The translations under genes and the position numbers were made by a program. The notes beneath the pieces are model-generated. The model saw only the letters and a program-made list of their open reading frames with translations, had not been told where the DNA came from and made no database searches. From the NCBI GenBank assembly GCA_048267965.1, contig JBLWWK010000001.1:558001-622000 (forward strand): DNA of 64,000 nt. Direction: 5' to 3'. Shown here piece after piece: positions 6,658 through 16,681 of this stretch; the stretch's first letter is position 1; each line of letters begins with the position of its first letter. Source of the stretch: GCA-2705995 sp048267965. Its GTDB lineage: Bacteria > Bacteroidota > Bacteroidia > Flavobacteriales_G > Salibacteraceae.

Positions 6658-9330
6658 TTGAAAATTCGTTTTCTCCTCTTATTCTTTTTAATAGTGTTTT
6701 TCTCAAATGGATTTGCACAGGCTAAAATCGATAGCCTGAAAAATCAATTGAGTTCAACTCGATCTGCCCTAGATAGTTTAGCCATTTTACACGATTTATC
6801 TTCTTTATCGATGCGCTCTAGTATCGAAGAATCGATGGCTTTTAGTAAAATGTATTACAAATTGGCGTTGAGAGAACAAGACAATCAACACCTTTATGAT
6901 GCAACTTTTAGATTAGGAGTAGCTCTAAAATACAAAGGAGATTACGATAGCTCTCTTGTTTACATAGAGAACGCTCTTGATAGAGCCGTTGAAATGGGAG
7001 ATTCTACTTCAATTGGCCGTTGTTACAATGCTATGGGCGTTGTTTACAAAACGAGCGGAAATTTTATAAAAGCAGAAGAATATTACATTTTAGCCTTAGA
7101 GTTAGCCCGCGAACGCAACGACTATCAAAACCAAGCTAAGATTTATAACAACTTGGGTTTGTTGCTACAAATTCAAGGAAAATATGCAGAAGCTCTTGAG
7201 CATTTTAGGCCAAGCATTGAGTTAAAGCATAAACTCAACGATACTAAAGGCTTAATTGTTTCTTACAACAACATAGGTCTCAATTTTACCAACCTAGACC
7301 AGTTTGCCAATGCCATTGAGCATTACCAAATGGGGCTCGATTACAGCGAAAAAATTGACGATAAATACTCTCAAGGTGTGCTTACCAATAATATGGGAGA
7401 GGCCTATCTTCAGTTAGATAGTATTGATCAAGCCATCCGTTTTTTAAACCGAAGTATCGAAGTACGTTTACAAATAGAAGATCAAATAGGTTTGGCCAAA
7501 TCGTATTTTCACTTTGGTAATTTATGGGCGAAATTGAAGAAATACGATCGTTCTGAGCGTTATTACAAAGATGCCATTTACATTTTAGAAGAGAAGCATA
7601 AGTTAGATGAACTCAATGCCATTTACCAAGCTTTGGGAAAACTCAAATACGAGAATGAGTTTTACACTTCTGCCATAAAGTGGTTTCAAAAAGCGCAAAA
7701 CAATGCTGAACAGATTCAATCTCGCTCTGATCAACTCATTAATTTCGAGTTTTTAGCCAAGTGTTTTTTCAAATTAAACCGTTTCGATTCGGCCTATGCC
7801 TACCTCGATAAAGCCAAAAACTTATCGGATCAATTACAAGATTTAGAAGTAGAGCAGAAGCTACAAGAGCAGCAAATGCGTTACGAAGCAGAATTTAACC
7901 AAAACACCATTCGACAACTAAGAGAAGCACAAAGTATTCAAGAAATAGAACGAGAAAAAGATCGTATTGTATTTTACGTTGTGCTTGCTTCTTTAGTAAT
8001 AGCAGGCGGTTTAATTGTTTTGCTTTTTAGACAGAACCAACTCAAAAAGCGGTACGCAAAAGAATTAGAAAACCACAATATTCATATCGAAAAGCAGAAC
8101 AAAAGCTTAGAGAGAGCCAAGCTAATGGCCGAAGAAGCTTCGCGTGTAAAATCAGATTTCTTGGCATCGGTGAGTCATGAAATCAAAACTCCATTGAATG
8201 GAATAAATGGTATGACAGAGCTTTTGCAGTCAACTCATTTAAATTCTACCCAGCGCAACTACTTAAATACGATTAAAAATAGCAGCGATAATCTGCTTAT
8301 TTTAATGAATGATATTTTAGACTTTGCTAAAATAGAATCGTCTAATCTTCAGTTAGATATTAGAAGGAACTCGCTAAAGAGTTTACTCGATAGTATTTAT
8401 AAGTCGTTTGAAGAAAATGCTAAGTCAAAAGAACTCAATTTTGATTTAGAAATTCAAGAAGATGTTCCAGACTATGTTTACGTAGATGCCACCCGTTTAA
8501 AACAAGTAATAGCCAATTTGCTTTCTAATTCTTTCAAATTCACTCACTTAGGTTTCGTTACCTTAAAAATTGATGTGATTAGTAAAGAAAAGACCTTTAA
8601 TGGTGAAAAAGTGAGTTTACGATTTGCTGTTAGCGATAGCGGTGTAGGGATTTCCGGAGAACTTAAAAGCAGAATTATTGACGCCTTTAACCAAGCAGAT
8701 TCTAGTATTACAAGAAAATACGGGGGCGTTGGCTTAGGCTTGGCCATTTCTCATAGCTTAATTGAGTTAATGGGCGGTAGCTTAGAAATTGAAAGCGAAG
8801 TATCGAGAGGAACCGAGGTATTCTTTACGCTAGATTTAAAAGCAGATAAAAACAATCCGCACGAGAAAGCCTCAACAATCCGCGATAAAAACAAAAGAGA
8901 AAATCTTTCAGAAACAGGAATTCGCTATCCGTTAAACATCTGCATTGCAGAAGACAATATAATTAATCAAGAACTACTTAAAGTTACCCTGCAAAAAATG
9001 GGATACGACCCTTTGATTGTAGAAAATGGCGGAGAATTACTAGAAAAAATGCATGATTTTCCGGTAGATCTTATTCTTATGGATATCCAAATGCCGATTG
9101 TAGATGGCATTACTGCTACAAAAGAAATTAGGGCTAAAAAAGAGAATACAGATCAATATCCGGTAATTGTAGCCGTAACAGCTAACACCTTTAACGAAGA
9201 TAAATCAAGGTACTTAAATGCCGGAATGAACGATTACATTCCAAAACCATTCACTTCGGCAGATATTCATCAAGCAATTACAAAATGGTATCCTCTTATT
9301 GCAGAATACCAAAAAGAAAAAGACGATTAA
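6658..9330 (+). CDS. TPR hybrid sensor histidine kinase with receiver domain
   Basis: An 890-residue sensor. Order: signal peptide (1-22), about eight TPR repeats (roughly 60-400, predicted periplasmic), one membrane helix (about 436-458), coiled coil, HisKA with phospho-acceptor His507 in SVSHEIKTPLNG, HATPase with N box (NSFKFTH), G1 (DSGVGIS) and G2 (GVGLGLA), and a C-terminal receiver with phospho-acceptor Asp809 (LILMDIQMP). It is likely a phosphorelay sensor whose periplasmic TPRs sense protein or envelope signals (inference). The start is a TTG at 6658; no ATG gives a complete signal peptide, and hydrophobic residues begin directly after it. No dedicated response regulator is adjacent. 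Confidence 0.93.
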   Translation: MKIRFLLLFFLIVFFSNGFAQAKIDSLKNQLSSTRSALDSLAILHDLSSLSMRSSIEESMAFSKMYYKLALREQDNQHLYDATFRLGVALKYKGDYDSSLVYIENALDRAVEMGDSTSIGRCYNAMGVVYKTSGNFIKAEEYYILALELARERNDYQNQAKIYNNLGLLLQIQGKYAEALEHFRPSIELKHKLNDTKGLIVSYNNIGLNFTNLDQFANAIEHYQMGLDYSEKIDDKYSQGVLTNNMGEAYLQLDSIDQAIRFLNRSIEVRLQIEDQIGLAKSYFHFGNLWAKLKKYDRSERYYKDAIYILEEKHKLDELNAIYQALGKLKYENEFYTSAIKWFQKAQNNAEQIQSRSDQLINFEFLAKCFFKLNRFDSAYAYLDKAKNLSDQLQDLEVEQKLQEQQMRYEAEFNQNTIRQLREAQSIQEIEREKDRIVFYVVLASLVIAGGLIVLLFRQNQLKKRYAKELENHNIHIEKQNKSLERAKLMAEEASRVKSDFLASVSHEIKTPLNGINGMTELLQSTHLNSTQRNYLNTIKNSSDNLLILMNDILDFAKIESSNLQLDIRRNSLKSLLDSIYKSFEENAKSKELNFDLEIQEDVPDYVYVDATRLKQVIANLLSNSFKFTHLGFVTLKIDVISKEKTFNGEKVSLRFAVSDSGVGISGELKSRIIDAFNQADSSITRKYGGVGLGLAISHSLIELMGGSLEIESEVSRGTEVFFTLDLKADKNNPHEKASTIRDKNKRENLSETGIRYPLNICIAEDNIINQELLKVTLQKMGYDPLIVENGGELLEKMHDFPVDLILMDIQMPIVDGITATKEIRAKKENTDQYPVIVAVTANTFNEDKSRYLNAGMNDYIPKPFTSADIHQAITKWYPLIAEYQKEKDD

Positions 9331-9342
9331 TTAATCGTCTTT
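9319..9342. terminator. 24-bp perfect palindrome at convergent stop codons
   Basis: AAAGACGATTAA followed by its exact complement TTAATCGTCTTT spans the two adjoining stop codons (9328-9330 plus strand, 9331-9333 minus strand). It encodes the Lys-Asp-Asp-stop ends of both genes and could serve as a bidirectional hairpin terminator. Confidence 0.55.
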
Positions 9343-10482
9343 CTTACTTCCTTTATAAATCTCGTAATGCTGAAATTTACAGTCTAACGGTCCGTTTTTC
9401 ACCATGTATTTAGGCGAAGGGTGCAGTCCTAAATGCTTTAAAGCATCTTTTGTACTAATTACCCAAGCGTGGTGACCTAAGTAATGGTTCTTTAAACGGT
9501 TACCAATTTTGGTATACAATTCTTGAATATCATCATCGCGCAAACGCTCCCCGTAAGGCGGATTGGTAATTACCATACCATCATCTGTGGCAGGTTCAAA
9601 GTCGGCAAAATCTCCTTGAATAAGTTCAATATTTTTTTGCTCGATAGGAGCCGCGTCTAAATTCAGTTGAGCGGTTGCAATTGATCGATCAGAAATATCA
9701 ATTCCTGTTATACTTGGGAAATTCTCTACTTGCTCTTCGATAGATTCCATACGAACATCTACCCAAAGTGCTTTATCAAAGTTTTTCCACTTTTTAAAAC
9801 TGAACTCTTTGCGGTTTAAGTTAGGCGCAACATTTTGCGCAATCATAGCCGCTTCAATCAAGAAAGTTCCTGAACCACAAAACGGATCAATCAATGGCAT
9901 TTTAGCATCCCAACCCGAAAGTTGCACCAACCCAGCGGCTAATACTTCATTCAAAATAGCAGGGTGATTTCCCTTGCGGTAACCACGCATGTTTAGCGGT
10001 TTGCCGCTACTATCAATAGAAACAGTAAACGCTTTATCTCGCACGTGAATGTGAATGCGCATATCTGGATTTTCTACATCGATCGATGGGCGTTTGTCTT
10101 CACGATCTCTAAATCGATCTACAATCGCGTCTTTTGCTTTTAACGCCACATATTTCGAATGCGTAAAATGCTCAGAATATACAGTGGTATCTATCGCAAA
10201 AGTTTCGTTTACGCTAAAGTATTTCGACCAATTAATTTTCTTAATGGCGAAATACAAATCGTTTTCGTTACGAGCATTAAATTCTTGAATAGGTAGAAGA
10301 ATCTTTAACGCAGTTCTTAGGCGCAAATTCGCCTTGTATAAAATGCGCAAGTCTCCGGTAAAAGAAACAGCTCTTTTCCCTTTTTCAATATTTTCTGCGC
10401 CAATAGCTTCTAGTTCTTTAACTAGCGTTTCTTCAAGCCCCATTAGCGTTTTAGCTAACATGGGAAAGCTTTTCTGAATCAT
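9331..10482 (-). CDS. THUMP-domain class I SAM RNA methyltransferase (RlmL-like)
   Basis: A 383-residue protein with an N-terminal ferredoxin-like/THUMP RNA-binding region (about 1-155) and a Rossmann methylase (about 160-375). Motifs seen: PLIDPFCGSGTFLIEA (SAM loop), GIDISDRSI (acidic ribose-binding position) and catalytic NPPYGERL. This matches the 23S rRNA guanine-N2 methylase family of RlmL and the N-terminal half of RlmKL; the exact rRNA position is inferred. It shares a 24-bp palindrome with the convergent kinase gene, and their stop codons abut. Confidence 0.9.
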   Translation of the reverse strand: MIQKSFPMLAKTLMGLEETLVKELEAIGAENIEKGKRAVSFTGDLRILYKANLRLRTALKILLPIQEFNARNENDLYFAIKKINWSKYFSVNETFAIDTTVYSEHFTHSKYVALKAKDAIVDRFRDREDKRPSIDVENPDMRIHIHVRDKAFTVSIDSSGKPLNMRGYRKGNHPAILNEVLAAGLVQLSGWDAKMPLIDPFCGSGTFLIEAAMIAQNVAPNLNRKEFSFKKWKNFDKALWVDVRMESIEEQVENFPSITGIDISDRSIATAQLNLDAAPIEQKNIELIQGDFADFEPATDDGMVITNPPYGERLRDDDIQELYTKIGNRLKNHYLGHHAWVISTKDALKHLGLHPSPKYMVKNGPLDCKFQHYEIYKGSKKDD

Positions 10483-10604
10483 GCTCTAAAAATTAAGGTA
10501 TGTTGAATTACCACGGTTGATAACAAAGTTCAAAACGCAAAGATTCTTAAAACAGTTGGTTTAGAAAACAATAAATGTTGAATAAAACACAAATTTTCGT
10601 TATT

Positions 10605-13193
10605 CTATCGGCTAATTACAAAGCGCTGATGAAAAGGCTTCCCTTCACTTGTGCCAGACAATATGTAGGTTCCTACTGGTAAATGCGAAACCGTTAAATC
10701 GTATGTCTCTTGCAGGTTGCTTGTTTTCACTTGTTCTACTAATTGCCCATCAATTGTATAAATGCTAAATTCTTGCGTTGAATTATCGCCAAAATCGATA
10801 AAAAGATGATTTTGAGCCGGATTCGGATACAAGCGCACAGGTGCATTCACTTTTCTAGGTTCAATACTCGAAGTAGTATCGGTAGGAACCGTATCCGTTT
10901 TTGCGATGGCAAAATCCCAAATTCCACGACCGTAAGTTCCAAAACGAGCGGTTTGGCTTTGGTTAATCCATTCGACCGACCAATAGGTAACATCGGGGGT
11001 AGAATTTCCTGATAAATTATACCAAGCAGAATCTTTGGCTACGAATACATAAGGACCTACATCAGTAGCTGCAAAAAGTAACGAATCGTCTGGTGTAGCG
11101 GTAATCATGTAAGTAAGCGTAGAAGGCAAACCGTTGGTGAGTTCTTGCCAAGTAACACCGTGGTCTTCACTTACCCAAACTCCTGGATTGCTATATCCAC
11201 TTCCTGCAGCAAAAACTCTCCCCAATTTACTTTTTGATGCGTAAACACTAGCACCGTGAAAGTAGTGGTCTTCTGGTCCGTTGTTTAAGCCTCCTAAAGT
11301 CCAAGTACTCATGTTATCGGTAGAGTAAATCATCTCACCCTCATTGGTTAACGCGTACCAATAATTGGTTTGGATAGGTGAGTAACAAAACGAGCTAATT
11401 TTACCCGCGCCAAACACAGTAGATAAGTTAGAGGTGGCTACAGAGTATTGAACATCACCGCTTAAAGCCGTAGCATCTAATTCGTAAATTACGGCTCCGC
11501 TTCCGTCTACACCAGCCATGTATGCTTTTAAATTATTGGTAGGATGTTCTCGCAAGGGGGGTAACCAATAATCGTCTCTACCGTTAAAATCTCCACTTAT
11601 TGTCCAAGCATCACCCGTGGTGGCATCTTGCTTAAAGGCCACAAAGCCAGGATACTCGAACCAAATACTTTGTCCGCTATCTGTAGAGACAATATGAGCA
11701 TAATCACCACTTACTGTTTGGTCAAAACCTAAAATATCTGCCGTGTCTTGAGAAGCCAATTGAAACCCTTGATCTTGGGCTCCTGCATAGATGTAATCTA
11801 AGTTATTTCTGTTGGTGTAAACATCGTAATACTGACTAGCGTTTAGCCCATGAAGAGAAATATTTTCAACGGTTTGTAGATTGTCGTTAGAGCGATACAG
11901 ACCACCATCTGTACAAACAAACAGTTGAAAATCGCCATTTTCATCTTTAAACGGAATTACAGCTGGAATATCAGCATGAAGCATAGTGGCTTCGTTTCCA
12001 TAATAATCGTACCATTGGTTTACTTCAGACCAGCTGGTAAAGGCATCGTTAGAGCGTGCACAATTTACTCCGCCAATAAAAGCCGCTTGTTCATCAGAAT
12101 AAGAAGCCGCAAAACTGTTTCTTCTAAATGGGTTCCTACCTACATTAGATTGTAAACTCCAATTGGTTAGGTCAGTAGAGTAGTAGATATCTTGATCAAT
12201 GAAAACATACATATTTAAGTTACCGTTGGCGTGAGAGCCTGTTAGCAGAGATGAACTCGAAACAGAAACGTTTACGGTTCCTACCAACTGTGGTGTAGAG
12301 TTGGCTACTTCAAAAATTTCTTCTCGCTGAAGGTAATAGATGCTGGTATCTGAGTAACGATCTGCCCAAATATCGTGCATGGGAGCGGGACCCGATTGAT
12401 TTCTTCTCACAGAATAGAGTTTGGTGAAAGAATTTCCTAAATCGGTAGATTGATAGATGGAAATAATTTCTCCCCAGTTTTGGTAATTCCACTCTTGAAT
12501 AAGGAGGTAGATTTTTTCGTTTCCTTGGTTGTCGATTACCACCGCTTTTTGAATATCTCCCCAGCTTTGTACATTGTCTATGCCTGTACTTTGATTCCAG
12601 GTAGCGCCATCATCGTCTGAGTAAAAGCAATATTTATTGGCAGCAACAAAAATTCTTGGGTTCGTTTGTTGACGAAGTACCGCCACGTGGTCGATGTCAC
12701 CAAAGTTGAGTTTCTCGTTGATCGATGTCCAATTACCTCCGTTTTTAGTGCCTTTAAAAACATGGCCGCCATCGGTGGCTGCGTAAATAAATTGGTTCGC
12801 AGCATCGTAATCTGCATAAACAATTCGGCCAGATTGGTTAGAACTACCACGTTCTGTCCATGTTCCGGTAAGATTTCCGTTGGCCAAAGTTTCTTCTGCC
12901 AGTCGAACTGTAGATTTTGATTTTTGTACATATTGGCGGTTGCGAATGGCTTGGTTGGCTTGTTTCCAATCTATATCTGGTGCCGCTTTGTGCATTTCAT
13001 CCATCCACTTTTCACGTTCTAGAATTTCTTTCCATTCATCGTCTTCACTATCGTGTTTATTCAACACTTTGGTTTCGGTAGGAACCGGTATGTCACCTGT
13101 TTCTGAGGTGTACGTAGAAGTTAAAAAATGGGTTCCTACCCAAACAATTAGGGCTAAAAAACCTAGGCTAAGAGTTAAGTGTTTGAATTTCAT
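10605..13193 (-). CDS. T9SS-secreted beta-propeller (BNR/sortilin-like) protein
   Basis: An 862-residue secreted protein. After an N-terminal signal helix (MKFKHLTLSLGFLALIVW) it holds many bladed repeats with Asp-box-like turns (YSDDDGATWNQ, YRSNDNLQT, VSEDHGVTWQEL, STDNMSTW), the pattern of VPS10/BNR propellers. A T9SS type A sorting domain ends it (RLYPNPAQNHLFIDF ... VGTYILSG ... QRFVISR). The start at 13193 is chosen at the signal peptide; an upstream Met at 13241 lies within a terminator. Four exact copies of the GGTTCCTACC word and one terminal-base variant lie in this gene, mostly in flexible segments (PVPTET, DTVPTDTTSS). Confidence 0.88.
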   Translation of the reverse strand: MKFKHLTLSLGFLALIVWVGTHFLTSTYTSETGDIPVPTETKVLNKHDSEDDEWKEILEREKWMDEMHKAAPDIDWKQANQAIRNRQYVQKSKSTVRLAEETLANGNLTGTWTERGSSNQSGRIVYADYDAANQFIYAATDGGHVFKGTKNGGNWTSINEKLNFGDIDHVAVLRQQTNPRIFVAANKYCFYSDDDGATWNQSTGIDNVQSWGDIQKAVVIDNQGNEKIYLLIQEWNYQNWGEIISIYQSTDLGNSFTKLYSVRRNQSGPAPMHDIWADRYSDTSIYYLQREEIFEVANSTPQLVGTVNVSVSSSSLLTGSHANGNLNMYVFIDQDIYYSTDLTNWSLQSNVGRNPFRRNSFAASYSDEQAAFIGGVNCARSNDAFTSWSEVNQWYDYYGNEATMLHADIPAVIPFKDENGDFQLFVCTDGGLYRSNDNLQTVENISLHGLNASQYYDVYTNRNNLDYIYAGAQDQGFQLASQDTADILGFDQTVSGDYAHIVSTDSGQSIWFEYPGFVAFKQDATTGDAWTISGDFNGRDDYWLPPLREHPTNNLKAYMAGVDGSGAVIYELDATALSGDVQYSVATSNLSTVFGAGKISSFCYSPIQTNYWYALTNEGEMIYSTDNMSTWTLGGLNNGPEDHYFHGASVYASKSKLGRVFAAGSGYSNPGVWVSEDHGVTWQELTNGLPSTLTYMITATPDDSLLFAATDVGPYVFVAKDSAWYNLSGNSTPDVTYWSVEWINQSQTARFGTYGRGIWDFAIAKTDTVPTDTTSSIEPRKVNAPVRLYPNPAQNHLFIDFGDNSTQEFSIYTIDGQLVEQVKTSNLQETYDLTVSHLPVGTYILSGTSEGKPFHQRFVISR

Positions 13194-13208
13194 AGTTGTA
13201 AAATAAAA

Positions 13209-13238
13209 AAGCCGCTTCAGGATTTTCTGAAACGGCTT
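13209..13238 (-). terminator. terminator of DUF2723 gene
   Basis: Stem AAGCCG-c-TTCAG / CTGAA-a-CGGCTT with a 6-base loop; read on the minus strand it is followed by TTTTTTATTT. It separates the DUF2723 gene from the propeller gene downstream. Confidence 0.85.
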
Positions 13239-13258
13239 CAATATAGTGTTAAAAAAGG

Positions 13259-16200
13259 TTAACCTCCAATACTTTGGTATCGGCTGGCGTAATCCGTAGC
13301 AATTGTTTCTACTTCTTTCGTGAATTCGCTATCTGGGTCGAATCGTTTCAACGTAGCCATAATTTGCTGCATAATACCGAAAGATTGCTCTAATCGAGAA
13401 AGTTGCGGTATTAAGAATTCACGATCTTGACTCAAGAAATAATCCATGTATTCACTTTCGTGATCGAATAGAATTTTGGTTATTTCTCTAGCAGATTCTT
13501 TATCGTCTATTTGAAAATAAAGCTGAGCCATTGGAATTACTGCACCGTTTGGTGTAGTGTTGGCATTGAGGGCAATTTCTCTTGAACGATCTAATACGGC
13601 TTTTGCTCTTTCTTTGTCGCCTTCTTTCATTAAAGCTTGAGCTAAACGTGTAAATGTAAAGCGGATGTTAGTTACAAAACGCATGTTGTTTTCATCTAAG
13701 AAAATGGTGGTGTCTTGTAGACCGCCCCACTGAAATTTATTCATCAAACGATCGTACATTACGTCTGTATCAACGTCTCCGTAACTTCTGTACCCTTGAC
13801 TTTCGTTTTTAATAGGCACTAATCGGTAAGCGAAACCTTCTTGTCTAAAGTAGTCTTCTAAACCAAAGAAAGCATCTTCTCCCATAGTGATAGAGAAGTA
13901 AATGGGGCGCTCCCAGTTGTTATGAGCCAATAAATCCCAAACAGCCAATTCGCTCTTTAAAATGTATTGTCCAGAAGCTCTCCAAGTAACATCGGTAACT
14001 TGACTTGCTTCTTCAGGAGAAACTAAACCGTTTTGAACTGCGGTAGCAGAATCTGCAGGTATTCTCAAGTTACGAACGGGGATATAGTTAATTTTTTCTC
14101 TTCCGTTGTTTACAGAAACTGCTTTATCATCGCTGGTGATAAATTCTACAATTTTCTTTAAATCGTAGTATGCATCTTTTTCTGCACGACCAGATTCTTG
14201 GAAACGAACAAAATCACGTGTTCCTTGGCGATATTGGTCGGGAGTCATTGAAATCGGAATTCCGTCTCCATCGTATGCTTTTCTTGCCATTTGCTCAATG
14301 TACCAATCGGTATTAAGCAGCATTAAATTCACCACGCGCACATCGGTACGGTAGCCTTCCACTTCTTGAACGTACCAAAGCGGGAAGGTATCGTTATCTC
14401 CATTGGTAAATAAAATAGCGTTGGGCGCACAAGAGTCTAAGTAGTTCTTAGCGATGTCTCTTGCGGTGTATCGACCACTTCTGTCGTGATCGTCCCAGTT
14501 TTCTTTCGCCATTAAAATAGGAGCTGCCAATAAACCAACAGCTGTTAAACCAGAAGCTAAAGCGGTTGGTGAAACTTTATCTTTTAATGCTGTAAACAAC
14601 CCAATTACACTTAACCCAATCCAAATGGCATAGGCGTAGAAAGAGCCCACAAAAGCATAATCTCTTTCTCTCGGTTGGTAAGGGTACATATTTAGGTAAA
14701 TGGCAATGGCAATTCCTGTGAAAAAGAATAGTAGGAACACGACCAAAGCATTTTTTGGGTCGTACTTGTACTGAAAATACAACCCAATTAAACCCAATAA
14801 GAAGGGTAAGAAGAAGTATTTGTTGTAGGCTTTATGCTCTTCTAAATCTTTAGGGTATTGGTCTAGGTTACCCAAGTACATTTCATCGATAGGTTTTATA
14901 CCTGAAACCATGTTTCCTTCTAGGTAAGAGCCTGCATCAATGTGGTGACCTTGTAAATCGTTTTGTCTACCAATGTAGTTCCAAGCGAAATACCTACCCC
15001 ACATCCACCACATTTGGTATTTAAAGAAGTAGGTAATGTTTTCGCCCATGGTAGGCTTTTCGTAAATTTTAGCTTCACGGCTACCGGGTGCCTGATAGCG
15101 TATTTGTTGGCCATCAAAATTACTCCACGCTTTATAGGCTCTAACGTGGTTTCCTTTGCTACTCCACATTCTTGGGAAAAGCATATTGAATTCAGATGCA
15201 TAGTTCGGAATCGAACTTTTGCGCTCGTCTGCAATTTCGTAACGACCGGTTTCTTCGTTCGGGAAATAAACAGGATCACCGTCTAAATAGGGTTCTCTAG
15301 CATCTAAGGGAGCACTAAAAGTTTGTCCGTAAGCTAGAGGAATGTCACCGTATTGCTCTCGTTTTAAGTAAGAGAGCAAGTTGATCATGTTTTCAGGGTT
15401 GTTCTCATCAATGGGTGTATTCGCATTCGAGCGAATCAAAATCATACCGAAAGAGGTATACCCAATTAATAAAACCGCAAAACTCAATAAGGTAGTGTTG
15501 GCCAATACTTTTTGATGTTTGTGCGTATAGTGAATACCAAAAACAAGTGCTGAAACAATCAGTAACGCAAAGAAAGCCGAACCGCTGTGGAAAGGCAGTC
15601 CCATTCCGTTAACAAAGAGCAATTCCATCTTTGCAGAGATATTCACCACTTGAGGAATCAAAAACAATTGAACAAAACCTAAGAGCACAACAGAAACTGC
15701 AAAAGCGATAATCATGCCTTTGTTGGTGGTTTTGTATCGCTTAAAATAGTAAACGAAAACAATGGCTGGGATAGCCAATAAGTTCAACAAGTGAACACCA
15801 ATTGATAAACCAATGATGTACCAAATAAAGATGAGCCATCTGTTAGAGTGGGGCTCATCGGCAACGCGTTCCCACCGCAAAATTGCCCAGAAAACAAGCG
15901 CGGTACAGAAAGAAGACATAGCGTAAACCTCGCCTTCTACGGCACTAAACCAGAATGTGTCTGAAAAGGTGAAAGCAAGTGAACCTACAAGTGCAGAACC
16001 AATAATGGCAATTAAGTTGCTTTTTTCGTTTTCGTCTTTAACAAACTTTACAGCCAAGTAAGAGATTGTCCAAAACAAAAACATGATGGTTAACGCACTG
16101 CACGTAGCCGATAACATATTAATAGCAACTGCTACATTTTCAGGGGAAGAGAACATGGAAACTACACGACCAATAAGCATAAATGTAGGAGCCCCAGGAG

Positions 16201-16348
16201 GGTGACCTACCTCTAATTTATTAGAAGTGGCAATGTATTCACCACAATCCCAGAAACTGGTGGTTGGTTCTATAGTACTTCCGTAAACAAATAATGAAAT
16301 AGCGAATACAACCCACCCGCCAATAAGGTTTAATTTTTTAAAATCCAT
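13259..16348 (-). CDS. DUF2723 (GT117-type) multi-pass membrane protein
   Basis: A 1029-residue inner-membrane protein. The N-terminus has the DUF2723 signature: SFWDCGEYIATSNKLEVGHPPGAP (about residues 32-55, quoted in part as EYIATSNKLEVGHPPGAP), with a conserved acidic loop after helix one as in GT-C sugar transferases. About 11-12 membrane helices fill residues 10-610, followed by a periplasmic domain with C-terminal TPR-like helices (820-1020). CAZy groups such proteins as GT117; sugar and acceptor are unproven here. The size is typical of the family. It is monocistronic, with its own terminator downstream. Confidence 0.88.
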   Translation of the reverse strand: MDFKKLNLIGGWVVFAISLFVYGSTIEPTTSFWDCGEYIATSNKLEVGHPPGAPTFMLIGRVVSMFSSPENVAVAINMLSATCSALTIMFLFWTISYLAVKFVKDENEKSNLIAIIGSALVGSLAFTFSDTFWFSAVEGEVYAMSSFCTALVFWAILRWERVADEPHSNRWLIFIWYIIGLSIGVHLLNLLAIPAIVFVYYFKRYKTTNKGMIIAFAVSVVLLGFVQLFLIPQVVNISAKMELLFVNGMGLPFHSGSAFFALLIVSALVFGIHYTHKHQKVLANTTLLSFAVLLIGYTSFGMILIRSNANTPIDENNPENMINLLSYLKREQYGDIPLAYGQTFSAPLDAREPYLDGDPVYFPNEETGRYEIADERKSSIPNYASEFNMLFPRMWSSKGNHVRAYKAWSNFDGQQIRYQAPGSREAKIYEKPTMGENITYFFKYQMWWMWGRYFAWNYIGRQNDLQGHHIDAGSYLEGNMVSGIKPIDEMYLGNLDQYPKDLEEHKAYNKYFFLPFLLGLIGLYFQYKYDPKNALVVFLLFFFTGIAIAIYLNMYPYQPRERDYAFVGSFYAYAIWIGLSVIGLFTALKDKVSPTALASGLTAVGLLAAPILMAKENWDDHDRSGRYTARDIAKNYLDSCAPNAILFTNGDNDTFPLWYVQEVEGYRTDVRVVNLMLLNTDWYIEQMARKAYDGDGIPISMTPDQYRQGTRDFVRFQESGRAEKDAYYDLKKIVEFITSDDKAVSVNNGREKINYIPVRNLRIPADSATAVQNGLVSPEEASQVTDVTWRASGQYILKSELAVWDLLAHNNWERPIYFSITMGEDAFFGLEDYFRQEGFAYRLVPIKNESQGYRSYGDVDTDVMYDRLMNKFQWGGLQDTTIFLDENNMRFVTNIRFTFTRLAQALMKEGDKERAKAVLDRSREIALNANTTPNGAVIPMAQLYFQIDDKESAREITKILFDHESEYMDYFLSQDREFLIPQLSRLEQSFGIMQQIMATLKRFDPDSEFTKEVETIATDYASRYQSIGG

Positions 16349-16681
16349 TCTTTAATGCACTTTTTTGGTTAGAATCTCTTAGAGATACACCTTTTGAATA
16401 AAGCGGTTCAAAGTAAATCAAAAATCAGCGTTTACAAACCATTATTTTGACCATCTGTGCTTAGACCATCAATCTCCATTACCGAGAAACGTACTTTCTA
16501 GTAAAAAGCAAAAAAGAGTAGCAACGCATAGGTTTCTTTAATGATGTAAGTATCACGTCAATGAAAAGGTGGTAGGTGATTTTTTACGGTTCCTACTGTG
16601 ATAAAAAGAAGGAGAAGATGGTTTATCTGATTTTTGATTTTTCTTTAGATGGTTGCTAAAATAATAGTCATGAGGTTTCTG
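16349..16681. other. 333-bp intergenic region, no gene seen
   Basis: AT-rich spacer upstream of the DUF2723 gene and downstream of the lipoprotein gene at 16682. It holds a small palindrome ATCTCT-T-AGAGAT (16374-16386), 25 bp from the DUF2723 start, and a terminal-base variant of the GGTTCCTAC(C) word at 16588-16597. No coding sequence or clear promoter was recognised. Confidence 0.6.

Noticed and set aside
16374..16386. Palindrome ATCTCT-T-AGAGAT upstream of the DUF2723 gene
   Set aside because: Short and single, with no matching promoter box or regulator nearby; kept only as a note.
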